From AP-15 sp963833745 (GTDB lineage Bacteria > Pseudomonadota > Alphaproteobacteria > ATCC43930 > CGMCC-115725), in contig CAWHZD010000003.1 of NCBI GenBank assembly GCA_963833745.1, positions 186,001 through 250,000 of the forward strand: 64,000 bases of DNA, read 5' to 3'. Shown here piece after piece: positions 18,090 to 26,543 of the stretch. The first letter of the stretch is position 1. Each line of letters starts with the position of its first letter. The translations under genes were made by a program, and so were the position numbers. The notes beneath the pieces were generated by a model. That model saw only the letters and a list, made by a program, of their open reading frames with translations. It did no database searches and was not told the origin of the DNA.

Positions 18090-19211
18090 ATGGTCGACGG
18101 AGATCTTCGGTATGACAACCTGGCTCGCAAGCTGGCCGAGGAGAACATCCAACACGTGGTGATCGGGGCCTATACGAATGCGCTGAAGGGCCCCGAAGAT
18201 ATGCGGCGCCGCGCGTTTAACCCGGCGCCGCGCGTTTATCGAATGCCTCATCCCGGGATTTCCGAAGCCATCGCCCGCCGCCGAGTCGCGCTTGACGCTC
18301 GCCAGCTCCGCTATTTCATAGCCGTCGCCGAAGAGCTCAGCTTCGCGGGCGCCGCTGACCAGCTGAACGTGGCGCAATCGGCCGTCAGCCTGCAAATCAA
18401 GGGGCTGGAGGAGGCGTTCGGCACTCGTCTGCTGAACCGTCGCAAGCGGGCCGCAGTGTCGCTCACAGGCGCGGGATGGCTGTTCCTGTCCGAAGCCGTG
18501 GCCGCCATTCGTCAGCTGGAGAGGGCCGAGCAGGTCGGGCATCTCGCGGCGCGCGGCGAGCTTGGCCAGATCGAGGTAGGGTATGTGACGTCGGCGGCGA
18601 TGAATTCGATCCTTACAAGTCTGCTGCGGGAATACCGCCAAAGCCACCCCGCGGTGCAGCTTCGCCTAACGGCGATGGAGACGCCGCGGCAGCTCGAGGC
18701 GCTCGCCGAAGGTCGGCTGGATGCGGCCCTGATAGAGCCTCGGCCCAGTTACGCGACGGGGGTGGCGGCCCGTGTGATTCATTGCGAAGCTCTTTGCGTG
18801 GCGCTCGCCGCCGACCATCCGCTGGCGCGCAGCCACACCCTGCGGGCGGCGGAGTTGTGTAGCGAGGCTTTCATCGTCCCTCAGCTCGCGGAAAGCTGCG
18901 GCTTCGGAAGCCACCTGGAGCGGCTGGCGGCCGCTGGCAGGTTCCCGATCAAGATCGTCCATGACGTCGGCGATTTCGTGACGGCGCTCAGCATGGCCGC
19001 CGCCGGCTACGGCGTGGCGTTGGCGCCTGAATCCATGGGCGGATTGCGCGTCTCCGAGGTCGTATTCCGGCCGCTCGCGGACTTTGCTGAGAAGGTCGAG
19101 CTCGCCGTCGCGTTCCGTACAGCCGAGCCCTCCGCGAGCGTCCGCGCCTTCATCGACACAGCCGTCGCGCTCGGGAGGCGTCGAGAGCTTGACGCCCGGT
19201 CGCCTCAGTGA
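18090..19211 (+). CDS. LysR-family regulator fused to a foreign N-terminus
   Basis: From residue 68 on this is a close paralogue of the LysR at 14104: winged helix ALDARQLRYFIAVAEELSF, then a full effector domain. The ATG that starts the paralogue is GCG here, at about 18291, so its own start codon is gone. The frame stays open upstream to the ATG at 18090, which has GGAGGA six bases before it. The resulting 67-residue extension (MVDGDLRYDNLARKLAEEN, then a further stretch with GPEDMRRR) is not LysR-like and I do not recognise it; it looks like the 5' end of another gene. No composite operator lies upstream. The protein may be made as a fusion, or be a decayed duplicate. Confidence 0.7.
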   Translation: MVDGDLRYDNLARKLAEENIQHVVIGAYTNALKGPEDMRRRAFNPAPRVYRMPHPGISEAIARRRVALDARQLRYFIAVAEELSFAGAADQLNVAQSAVSLQIKGLEEAFGTRLLNRRKRAAVSLTGAGWLFLSEAVAAIRQLERAEQVGHLAARGELGQIEVGYVTSAAMNSILTSLLREYRQSHPAVQLRLTAMETPRQLEALAEGRLDAALIEPRPSYATGVAARVIHCEALCVALAADHPLARSHTLRAAELCSEAFIVPQLAESCGFGSHLERLAAAGRFPIKIVHDVGDFVTALSMAAAGYGVALAPESMGGLRVSEVVFRPLADFAEKVELAVAFRTAEPSASVRAFIDTAVALGRRRELDARSPQ

Positions 19212-19360
19212 GGCGCCAGCGATCGATTGAACAGGTCCAGCAGGCGAGCCCAGTGGCGCTCCGCCGCGTGGTGGTAGGTGGCGCAGCGTGGGAACGCGAA
19301 TCGGTGGTCGACGCCCGCATAGACCTCGACCCCGCTTGTTGAGCCACGCCTCGATCCGCC
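19208..19360 (-). pseudogene. dienelactone hydrolase-family C-terminal remnant
   Basis: The minus strand carries GVEVYAGVDHRFAFPR and AERHWARLLDLFNRSL, the end of a dienelactone hydrolase, including the catalytic His region (VDHRFAFP). The preceding RIEAWLNKRG is in another frame, so there is at least one frameshift. No upstream domain is left. The stretch 19361-19651 holds nothing I can assign. Confidence 0.6.
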
Positions 19361-19651
19361 TGCACAAGGCAGGCGCCCCGCTTGCTGGCGCAGCTGCATC
19401 GTGTTCGGCGGGTCGGCCATGATCTTTTCAATGGTGAGCGTGCCGATTAGTAGGCCGAACATCCATGCAATTCGGGCGAGCTTGGATCTTGGATCTTCGG
19501 CCGCCCGAGTTAGGCTTCGAGTGGGCGGCGACCTTCGGTCCGGTCGCTCGTCTCTGACGATCTCTTTACCCGCCCCGACCCGAACGGCGGTCATTCGCGG
19601 CTCACGACGGGGCTTTGAATATTGAACTGACCGGGAAGGGCGGAGGACCGC

Positions 19652-19827
19652 CTAAATCGTGATCCGCTCAACCTCGTCGAGCGTGATTGCGTCGCCGGTG
19701 CGGTCGTAGAGCTTGGTCGTGCGCGGACTTTCGTGTGCGGCCATGGCCTGCGCGTTTTCGAGGGTGCCGCCGGCCTCGAGATAAGCGGTGATGCCGGTCG
19801 CGCGGAACACGTGGCAGCCGAGCCTGA
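19652..19827 (-). pseudogene. tyrosine recombinase (integrase) C-terminal remnant
   Basis: About 57 residues of a phage/XerD-type integrase: HVFRATGITAYLEAGG (the His-x-x-Arg box), then ENAQAMAAHESPRTTKLYDRT with the second catalytic His (AAHES) and the nucleophile Tyr (KLYDRT). The N-terminal part has been replaced by the IS1634-type remnant that starts at 19828. Confidence 0.8.
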
Positions 19828-20784
19828 CCCAACTTCCGCAGTTTGGATTTGAAGACGGCTGATTATCAACGGCTTGGAGGCCATTTTCAGATTTAGGCAC
19901 CACATTTTCTTGAGGGTTCAGCGGGCGGGCGGCATCTCCTGGAAGACGGGCGGCAGGGTGATCTCGATAGCGCGGCAGATCGGATCAATGGTTGCGCCGG
20001 GAGCGGTGCGCAGTCGGGCCCGGCGACCATCCTGTTCGACCTCGATCTCACTGAGGTCGGCAAGATCATCGATGATGCGCTGCCATTCGAGCTTGCTGCG
20101 GCGTGCCGCCAGACGGTCCGTCAGTTCCTTGCGCAGCACCAGGGCGAGGAAGGTGCAGAAGACGTGGCCGCGGATGCCGGCATCGGTTTTGTGGAAGATC
20201 GGCCGGGTGGCAAGCAGCGCTTTTGCGGTTTTGAAGGCGTCCTCCACGGCGAGGAGGTTACGGTATCGCAGGACGACTTGGAGGGCGGAGATTTTCGTGT
20301 TGGTGCGCAGCACGAACAGGCCGTCGAAGCGGGCGTCGGCCTCGACCTTGGCCCGATCAATGACAAAGCCGTCGCCCACGGGCGTCTTGAGGAAACGGCG
20401 GAAGCCCTTGTTGGCGACCAGTGCCTTGTCGCCTTGCGCGAGCTTGCGCTCGAGGCCGGCGATCAGTTCGGCGCGCGCCTCGGCATCCTTTCTGGCTTCC
20501 TCGTCATTGCGACAGATGATGTAGCGCCGCCCGGCGATTGTGGTCTCCCTGACGGCGAGTTCAGTCTCGCCCTTCTGCCGCCGGATGAGCAGCGGCACGC
20601 TGACGCCATCATCCTCAATGACCTCGGCGCGCACCTCGCGGCTGGTGCGCTCGCGCACGCCGAGAATGTACTCGATCTTCTCGGCTTCGAGCGCCGCCAT
20701 GGTGTGGGCGCTGATCATGCCGCGATCGGCGACGATGCAGGTCCGGGCGATGTCGAAGCGATCGCGCAGACGGCGCACCACCGG
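19828..20784 (-). mobile_element. IS1634-type element, copy 2 (truncated)
   Basis: The first 957 bp match copies 1 and 3, beginning with the same CCCAACTTCCGC end and preceded by CCTGA (19823-19827). Identity stops at ACCACCGG (20784), where the other copies continue with CAACAACATCG. The other half and its inverted repeat are missing. It contains the C-terminal part of the transposase (19918-20784), read on the minus strand. Confidence 0.9.
19918..20784 (-). pseudogene. IS1634-type transposase, C-terminal half
   Basis: About 288 residues, from VVRRLRDRFDIARTCIVADRG to the normal C-terminus. The first catalytic Asp region is missing, so it is inactive. The frame happens to stay open into the sequence beyond the break at 20785, giving a chimeric 341-residue open frame that should not be taken as a gene. 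Confidence 0.88.
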
Positions 20785-20943
20785 TTCTTGGAACCACCGG
20801 CTCAGCGTCGATCCCGGCTGATGCCGAAGCCATGCCCAGGCCGCTTCGATCATCGTGGTCGGCAGGCCCGCGCATTTCCAGACACTCGTTAATCCTGGGG
20901 CATCGTGCGTAACGAGGGCCGCTTGAGTGTTTGAACAAGACAA
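20785..20943 (-). pseudogene. possible IS110-type transposase fragment
   Basis: Next to the truncated element the minus strand encodes TMIEAAWAWLRHQPGSTLSRWFQ (split: TMIEAAWAWLRHQPG, then STLSRWFQ), which resembles the C-terminal transposase domain of IS110-family elements. Only about 25 residues look related, so this is tentative. Confidence 0.35.
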
Positions 20944-21001
20944 TTGTTCGTAGTAGGCACGCCGACGGGTTGGAACAGACTCATCCGGAGGAAGCGTTCA
21001 C

Positions 21002-22199
21002 TTGGGCCATATGCTGCTCGCGGTCATGGCGATGTTTCTGCAACAAACCTGCGGCTCGATCGCCCGGGCGCTGCCGGCGGTGCTGGCGCCGTTGATCATC
21101 GCGGAGCTACATGCCGATGCCGCCTGGGTCGGTATCTATTTCTCGCTGACTGCCTTTGCCGGGCTGATCGGCCAGTTGGGATCGGGCGGCTTCATCATCC
21201 GGCACGGCGCCATTCGCATGAGCCAGATCGCCCTGCTGTTTACAGGCGCCGGTTTGGCAGTGGCAGTCCTCGGTGGCGCCGTCGGCTTTGTTCTTTCGGC
21301 CTTGATTGGCAACGGCGTTGCCTCGGTTGCAACCCCGGCCAGTTCCCAGTTGCTGGGGCGCTGGTCCGTCGCGCGCTACGCGCCATTCGCCTTCTCCATT
21401 GCCCAGTGCGCGATCCCGGCAGGCATTCTGCTGACCGGCTATCTTGGTCCCGTGACGGCGCAGTCGTTTGGCTGGCGTGACACGATGCTGGCGAGCGCGG
21501 CGCTGTGCTGGGCCGTAGCACTGACGCTCCAGCCGCTACGCGGTCGGCTGGATTCAGAAGTCATCGGCCAGGCATCCGATCCGCCTGTCGGATTTGCGCA
21601 CCACGATCACCGCAGTGCTGGCGGTCCGCGAGCTGCGCTCCTTGTCGTTCGCCTGCTTTGCGTTCAACGGCACACAGGCGGTGTTTGTTGCCTATTTCGT
21701 CACCTACATGACCGCACAGGGCCATCCGCTGGTCGCAGCTGGATCGCTGTATTCGACCGTCATTGCGGTGGCGTTGCCGGGCCGCATTTTATGGGCCTGG
21801 GTGGGCGGCTTCTATGTCGCGCCACATGTTGTCTTGGGCGGGCTGGCGTTCGGCATGGCTGTCAGCATTGGGCTGATTGGCGCGTTTACGCCCCATTGGC
21901 CGTTGCTGGCGATCGGCGCGGTGACGATGGTGGTCAGCGCCACGGCGTTGTCCTGGCACGGCATCATGCTGTCGGAAGCCGCGCGTCTGGCGCCGCCGGG
22001 ACGAGTGGGCGCGGTGACCGGTGGGGTGCTGTCATTCGGCCAGATCGGTGCGCTGTCCAGTCCTGCGGTCTTCTCGTTGCTGCTCGGGCTGTCTGGTGGC
22101 TATAGTGCTGGTTGGGTGGTCTGCGCCGTGCCGGCCGTTCTGGTTGGCGTAAACATGTTCCGCCAGGGTAAGCCTGTGCAGCAGCGTGATGCGCTGTGA
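21002..22199 (+). pseudogene. MFS transporter, frameshifted
   Basis: A major facilitator superfamily permease of about 395 residues in two frames, joined near 21570-21600. The N-terminal half has six hydrophobic segments with the loop GSGGFIIRHGAIR between segments 2 and 3; the C-terminal half starts LRTTITAVLAVRELRSLSF and has six more. The start is TTG at 21002, nine bases after GGAGGA; an in-frame ATG at 21011 is the alternative. As written, translation would leave the frame in the central loop and yield half a transporter. The substrate is unknown. Confidence 0.78.
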
Positions 22200-22334
22200 C
22201 CTTCGTACCGCTGTAGTGACGGCAAGTCCGGATGGCATAGCGCGGATCACGTCGCCAGATGCCGCGGCGCTCATCACTCTGTGCAAACCGGTCACGATGG
22301 CGGACAATTGGTCGAACCAGCAGGGAGGACGGTC

Positions 22335-23162
22335 ATGCCGGTCATCGACGTTCAGGTTCATCCCTTCGATCGAAATCATGCCCTTCGGCCGTGGGCCAGC
22401 CCCTCGCACGGACTCGACTCCGCCTCGGGCGACGAGATGGTCGCTGCGATGAACAGGGTCGGCGTCGACGGTGCGATCATGGTCTCGTCGTTCAGCGCCT
22501 ATGAATACGATCCGAGCTATGCGCTCGAAGTTTACAACACCTATCCAGATAAGTTTCGGGTGGTGACGCCGGTCGACGCGACCGATCCGGCGATTGACGA
22601 TGTCGTGGCGAAATGGGCGGCGACGCCGGGCGCGCGCGGCATTCGCATCCGAATGCGCGACGGCCTGCCGATGGACGCGGACCATCCCGGTTTGAACCGC
22701 GCTTTCGCTGCCGCCGCCAAACAGAGTTTGCCTGTCAATTTGCTGTGCTGGGGCATCCTCGACAAAGGGCTGCCGCACATCCAGCGCCACCGCGACACGG
22801 TCATCGTCATCGACCATCTCGGCCTGCTGCAGCCTGCTCGCCCGCCGGTCCCCGCCGAAATTTGGGCCGATCTGCCCAAGCTGCTCGCCTTGGCTCAATA
22901 CGAGAACGTCAGGGTCAAGATCAGCGGCGCCTGCACGATGTCGCACCAACCCTTCCCCTACGACGATATCTGGGAGCCGGTACTGCGGGTCATCGATGCG
23001 TTCGGGCTGGATCGTTGCATGTGGGGCACCGACTGGACGCGGACGATCGGCATGCTGACCTATGAAGAGGGCGTGGCGCCGTTCCGCGACACCAAACGCC
23101 TGTCCGAGAACGACAAGGCAGCGCTCATGGGAGGAACGTTGCAGAAAGTCTACAAGTGGTAG
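22335..23162 (+). CDS. amidohydrolase-family (PF04909-type) hydrolase/decarboxylase
   Basis: A 275-residue TIM-barrel protein of the amidohydrolase-2 family, which includes hydrolases and metal-dependent decarboxylases. The first-strand motif is VIDVQVHPFD, where most relatives have H-x-H; Gln in the first position is seen in a recognised subgroup. Other metal or catalytic segments are VIDHLGLLQ, VKISGACTMSH and MWGTDWTR with the late Asp. The ATG at 22335 has AGGGAGGA nine bases upstream; an earlier in-frame start at 22281 lacks one. It may be co-transcribed with the transporter upstream, 135 bp away. Confidence 0.85.
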   Translation: MPVIDVQVHPFDRNHALRPWASPSHGLDSASGDEMVAAMNRVGVDGAIMVSSFSAYEYDPSYALEVYNTYPDKFRVVTPVDATDPAIDDVVAKWAATPGARGIRIRMRDGLPMDADHPGLNRAFAAAAKQSLPVNLLCWGILDKGLPHIQRHRDTVIVIDHLGLLQPARPPVPAEIWADLPKLLALAQYENVRVKISGACTMSHQPFPYDDIWEPVLRVIDAFGLDRCMWGTDWTRTIGMLTYEEGVAPFRDTKRLSENDKAALMGGTLQKVYKW

Positions 23163-23319
23163 TGCCGCCGTACCGCTTCGGCCGCTCCACAAATCTGACG
23201 GAATACAGCTCAGGAACCAGCGAGGGCGCGGCTCGTCGTTGATCTCGACAAGCGTATCGGCAGCGCCAGGGCGTGGTGCGATACGAATACGTGAGCCCAC
23301 GCACAGGATCTCCGATCGA

Positions 23320-23817
23320 TCAGGCTCTTAAGGCGGGATCCGTTACCTGGGGATCAGCAACCCGCTTACGCATGAACACCCGGTCATAGCCGGATTCGTG
23401 GCCCCGGCTGGTCTCCGTGAAGCCGAGCCGGCGGTAAAGCGCGATGTTCTCGACCATCTTCGCGTGCGTATAGAGGCGCAATTCGGCAAGGCCGAGGCGT
23501 CGCGCCTCGGCTTCGGCAAAGGCAATCAGCGCGCGCCCGAGGCCGCGCCCTTGCCGGTCGGGCCCGACGGCAATGTTGTCGAGCAGGAGATGGTTCGTCT
23601 TCACCAGTAGAACGATGATGGCCGCAACAATGCCGTCGTCTTCAAGTACCCGAACGGCGCCCTCCGCGATGAGCCGGGCATAGTCGTCGAGCATCGGCGC
23701 CGGCGGCTTGCCGATCCGCTCGATATAAACCGAATACGCCGCCCCAACGATTGCTTCGATGACGGCACAGTCTTCGTGCCGTGCCCACCGGATCTTGATG
23801 CCGCCATTGCTCAACAT
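23320..23817 (-). CDS. GNAT-family N-acetyltransferase
   Basis: A 165-residue acetyltransferase domain. The acetyl-CoA pyrophosphate-binding motif A is clear: LDNIAVGPDRQGRGLGRALI, containing Q-G-R-G-L-G. It is followed by the B region YTHAKMVENIALYRRLGFTE. The acceptor is unknown. The ATG at 23817 is only six bases beyond the stop codon of a 24-codon stub of an aldehyde:ferredoxin oxidoreductase gene, so its translation is probably coupled to that stub. Confidence 0.9.
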   Translation of the reverse strand: MLSNGGIKIRWARHEDCAVIEAIVGAAYSVYIERIGKPPAPMLDDYARLIAEGAVRVLEDDGIVAAIIVLLVKTNHLLLDNIAVGPDRQGRGLGRALIAFAEAEARRLGLAELRLYTHAKMVENIALYRRLGFTETSRGHESGYDRVFMRKRVADPQVTDPALRA

Positions 23818-23823
23818 CCTGAG

Positions 23824-23898
23824 TTATCCCGGCTCCGGCTCGGACGTGCAGGTCCCGGCGCTCAGATCGACACGCAGCAGTTTGCGTTGCCAGCCCAT
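23824..23898 (-). pseudogene. 5' stub of an aldehyde:ferredoxin oxidoreductase gene (24 codons)
   Basis: The frame MGWQRKLLRVDLSAGTCTSE matches the N-terminus of tungsten/molybdenum aldehyde oxidoreductases, then ends PEPG and TAA. The ATG at 23898 follows GGAGGGGAAC, a good ribosome site. The remaining 600 or so codons are missing and the GNAT gene starts six bases later. Confidence 0.62.
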
Positions 23899-24205
23899 GT
23901 TCCCCTCCGTCAGTCCGCGCGCCCAAGGCCGCTGGTTATCCAGCCGCCCCGCCGATTGCCGCATCCGGTCGAGACCGGTCCAGTCGGCGTCGCTCCCGGC
24001 GAAGAAACGATGGCCGAGCGCCGCAATCAGGCCGTGCGAATGCCGGGCTGAGCACTATAACAGCTAAGCGTCACACCAGCTTGATTAGACGCTGACCCGT
24101 CGGCGTCAAGCAGCGCTTATGCTGCGAAGCTCGCGGCGAGTCGGCCTCAATTCAGATCGTATAAGATCGGGCTGCGTTGAAAATCGCTGAAAGGGCTGGA
24201 CAGAT
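23899..24205. other. intergenic, no supported gene
   Basis: This 307-bp gap separates the divergent aldehyde-oxidoreductase stub and epimerase genes, so it should hold both promoters. A short open minus-strand stretch (LIAALGHRFFAGSDADW) next to the stub could be the tail of a lost upstream gene, but I cannot identify it. Confidence 0.3.
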
Positions 24206-25198
24206 ATGGCGCCGCATCCGCAACGACTGACCGTCACCCGCCGCGGCTGGGCGCTCGCCCGACCGTTTGCGACCGCGCACGGGGTCAAGACCACGGCCGA
24301 CGTCGTCATCGCCGAAATTTCCGACGGCGACGGGCGCGGCCGCGGCGAATGCGTGCCGCTGACGCGGTACGGCGAGAGCATCGACAGCGTCGTCGCCGCG
24401 CTCGATGCGATAAAGGGTGCGGTCTTCTCGGGGCTCAACCGCGAGACACTGCAGCGCGCGCTGCCGCCGGGTGCCGCGCGCAACGCGCTCGACTGCGCGT
24501 TCTGGGACATCGACGCGAAGCGGGCTTGTTGCAGTGTCGCGGAGCTGGCCGGGCTCGGTGCGGTGACGCCGGTCGTGACAGCCTTCACGCTCGCCCTCGA
24601 TACGCCGGAAAAGATGGCCGAGCTGGCGGCCAGCCATCGCGCCCGGCCGCTGCTCAAATTGCAACTGGGCGGCGATGGCGATGTCGAACGAGTGCGGGCG
24701 GTGCGGCATGCGGCGCCGGCGTCGCGCCTGATCGTCGACGCCAACGAGAGCTGGAATGAGTCTCAGCTTGGCGAATTCATGCCGGCGCTGGCCGATCTCA
24801 GGGTCGAACTGATCGAGCAGCCGCTACCGGCCGACGCCGACGAGGCGCTGGCGCGGGTCAAGCATATGATTCCGCTCTGCGCCGACGAATCCTGCCGGAC
24901 GCTTGCCGATCTCGACCGGCTCGACGGGAAATACGACGCCGTCAATGTCAAGCTCGACAAGGCGGGCGGACTGACCGAGGCGCTGGCACTGGCGGCGGAA
25001 GCGAAGCGGCGCGGCTTCCGGATCATGGTCGGCGGCATGATCGGCACATCGCTGGGGATCGCTCCGGCGCTGCTGATCGCCCAGCAGGCCGAGATCGTCG
25101 ATCTCGACGGCCCGCTGCGTTTGGCGTCCGATCGCGTTCCGGGGCTGCACTACGACGGCAGCACAATCCATCCGCCCGATCCGAATTTCTGGGGCTGA
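24206..25198 (+). CDS. dipeptide epimerase / N-acetyl-D-Glu racemase-like enolase-superfamily protein
   Basis: A 330-residue enolase-superfamily protein closest to dipeptide epimerases and DgcA-type racemases. Order: N-terminal capping domain (1-115), then the barrel with metal ligands in LIVDANESW, ELIEQPLP and CADESCR, the second catalytic lysine in VNVKLDKAGG (K249), and GGMIGTSLG near the end. The first catalytic motif, normally K-x-K, reads K151-L-Q153: the second lysine, the acid/base residue in characterised epimerases, is CAA (Gln) at 24662-24664. A change from AAA would need one base. The protein may thus be inactive or altered. Neighbours give no peptide-recycling context. Confidence 0.85.
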   Translation: MAPHPQRLTVTRRGWALARPFATAHGVKTTADVVIAEISDGDGRGRGECVPLTRYGESIDSVVAALDAIKGAVFSGLNRETLQRALPPGAARNALDCAFWDIDAKRACCSVAELAGLGAVTPVVTAFTLALDTPEKMAELAASHRARPLLKLQLGGDGDVERVRAVRHAAPASRLIVDANESWNESQLGEFMPALADLRVELIEQPLPADADEALARVKHMIPLCADESCRTLADLDRLDGKYDAVNVKLDKAGGLTEALALAAEAKRRGFRIMVGGMIGTSLGIAPALLIAQQAEIVDLDGPLRLASDRVPGLHYDGSTIHPPDPNFWG

Positions 25199-25286
25199 CC
25201 CACTCGGTGTTACTGACGAGTACGCCGACTGGCCCCAGCTCCGCGGCGACCCGCTTAACCATCGCGACGACCGGCTCTAGGCGCGA
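25199..25286 (-). pseudogene. possible short-chain dehydrogenase fragment
   Basis: The minus strand reads EPVVAMVKRVAAELGPVGV then LVSNTEW, similar to the SDR segment normally ending DVLVNNAG. Only this piece remains, between the epimerase and the broken cupin gene. Low support. Confidence 0.35.
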
Positions 25287-25699
25287 TACATCGGCGTTAT
25301 TCGCGCCGGGGCACGCACCACAAGGCGGGGTGCTGCCGAGACCTTCACCGGGGTCGTGTTGCAGGACCCGGTGATCACTGCCGAAGCACCGTCACGCCTT
25401 TGCGGCTCGGTCGTCACGTTCACGCCGGGCGCACCGCGTGGCACTCCCATCCGGTTGGACAAACGCTTTTCTGTCTCTCCGGCGCCGGCCGCATCTGCTT
25501 TAAGAGCGAGAAGCCGCAGGTGCTGAACCCGGGTGATACGGTCAATATCCCGCCGGATACAATGCATTGGCACGGCGCCTCGCCCGACCGGCTGTTCGCA
25601 CATCTGGCGCTGTCCGAAGCCGGGGAGCAGGGCCAAGGCGCCGCCTGGGACGCCCATGTCAGCGACGCCGAGTACAGCGAGGCGGCGAGCAGGAGCTGA
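25283..25699 (+). pseudogene. small cupin-domain protein, frameshifted and without a start codon
   Basis: Two frames together give one cupin barrel. The first reads AETFTGVVLQDPVITAEAP then VVTFTPGA; the second reads TAWHSHPVGQTLFCLSGAGRI, KPQVLNPGDTVNIPPDTMHWHG. The metal-binding pattern H-x-H ... H (WHSHP, MHWHG) is present. The shift lies near 25430 where a few bases seem lost. Upstream of the first frame a TAG occurs before any start codon. Related cupins are found beside carboxymuconolactone decarboxylases; no such gene is here. Confidence 0.72.
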
Positions 25700-25816
25700 G
25701 AGATTTTTCTCGTTTGCCGATCGTCGCCCCGGCATACTGCCCCTCGCCTGCAAACCGTGCTCTTGCTAACAGGCGGAGGCGGCGGGCGCTTGTGATTCCG
25801 ATGAGGAGAGAACGGG

Positions 25817-26182
25817 ATGTTCAGCCATGTCATGGTCGGGAGTAACGACATCGCCCGGTCAAAGAAATTCTACGATGCCCTGTTTACCGCAATGGGTGCT
25901 CAACCGGGAGTAGAAGACGCCAGAGGCCGCCTAGCTTACTCGCACAATGGCGGCCGGTTCATGGTCACCAAACCCAACGATGGCAAGCCGGCGACGACCC
26001 TTAACGGCGGCACAATCGGCTTTGTGATGAGTGACGCCAAACAGGCCGAAGCGTGGCACAACGCCGGCGTCGCTAATGGCGGCACTTCAATCGAGGATCC
26101 GCCTGGCGTGCGCCCCAATGGCGCTTATCTCGCTTATCTTCGTGACCCGGATGGCCACAAGCTCGTCGGGGTTGCTCGGTAA
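25817..26182 (+). CDS. VOC-family (glyoxalase-like) protein
   Basis: A 121-residue single vicinal-oxygen-chelate domain, two beta-alpha-beta-beta-beta modules. It starts MFSHVMVGSNDIARSKKFYD, the usual first strand with a potential metal His (H4), and ends GAYLAYLRDPDGHKLVGV with the second-module His and an Asp-rich turn. The start is an ATG seven bases after GAGGAGAGAA. Family members bind a divalent metal and act on glutathione adducts, aromatic diols or antibiotics; nothing here picks one. Confidence 0.9.
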   Translation: MFSHVMVGSNDIARSKKFYDALFTAMGAQPGVEDARGRLAYSHNGGRFMVTKPNDGKPATTLNGGTIGFVMSDAKQAEAWHNAGVANGGTSIEDPPGVRPNGAYLAYLRDPDGHKLVGVAR

Positions 26183-26543
26183 GCTGCCTGAACTACCGCG
26201 GAACACGTCAGCGGTTTTGGAGCCCGTAGCCGAGCCAAACCACGCCGCACTCCGCCACCTCAGTGCCGGCCAGCGTCATTGACCTCGGCGTAATCGCATC
26301 GACGTGCCCGGGACCACGAGCGTCCATCCCCGCCCACGCCATCGCGATCTGTCGGCGACCCGGTCTTTGTTCACGAACAGGCCGATGCCGCTGGCGATCG
26401 CGGAAGCGCTCGGCAATCCGGGCTTCTGTTCGGCGCAGTGATCGACGGTGAATACCGCAAGGATCGGCTACACTGGCCCATTCGTGCGTATCGCGTCGCC
26501 CCTAGTTGACGGCAACCGACAACTCGATAAAGGAGGTCGCCAC
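26183..26543. other. no supported gene
   Basis: A 361-bp gap. A minus-strand stretch (SASAIASGIGLFVNKDRVAD) looks protein-like but has no recognisable family, start or length. The last 20 bases hold the strong AAGGAGG ribosome site of the next gene. Confidence 0.3.

Noticed and set aside
22335..22360. Loss of metal-binding His in the amidohydrolase (Q-x-H)
   Set aside because: This Gln form is natural in a recognised subgroup of the family, so I do not treat it as a defect.
22032..23300. 422-codon minus-strand frame
   Set aside because: Shadow of the amidohydrolase and MFS genes in GC-rich DNA; no family signature.
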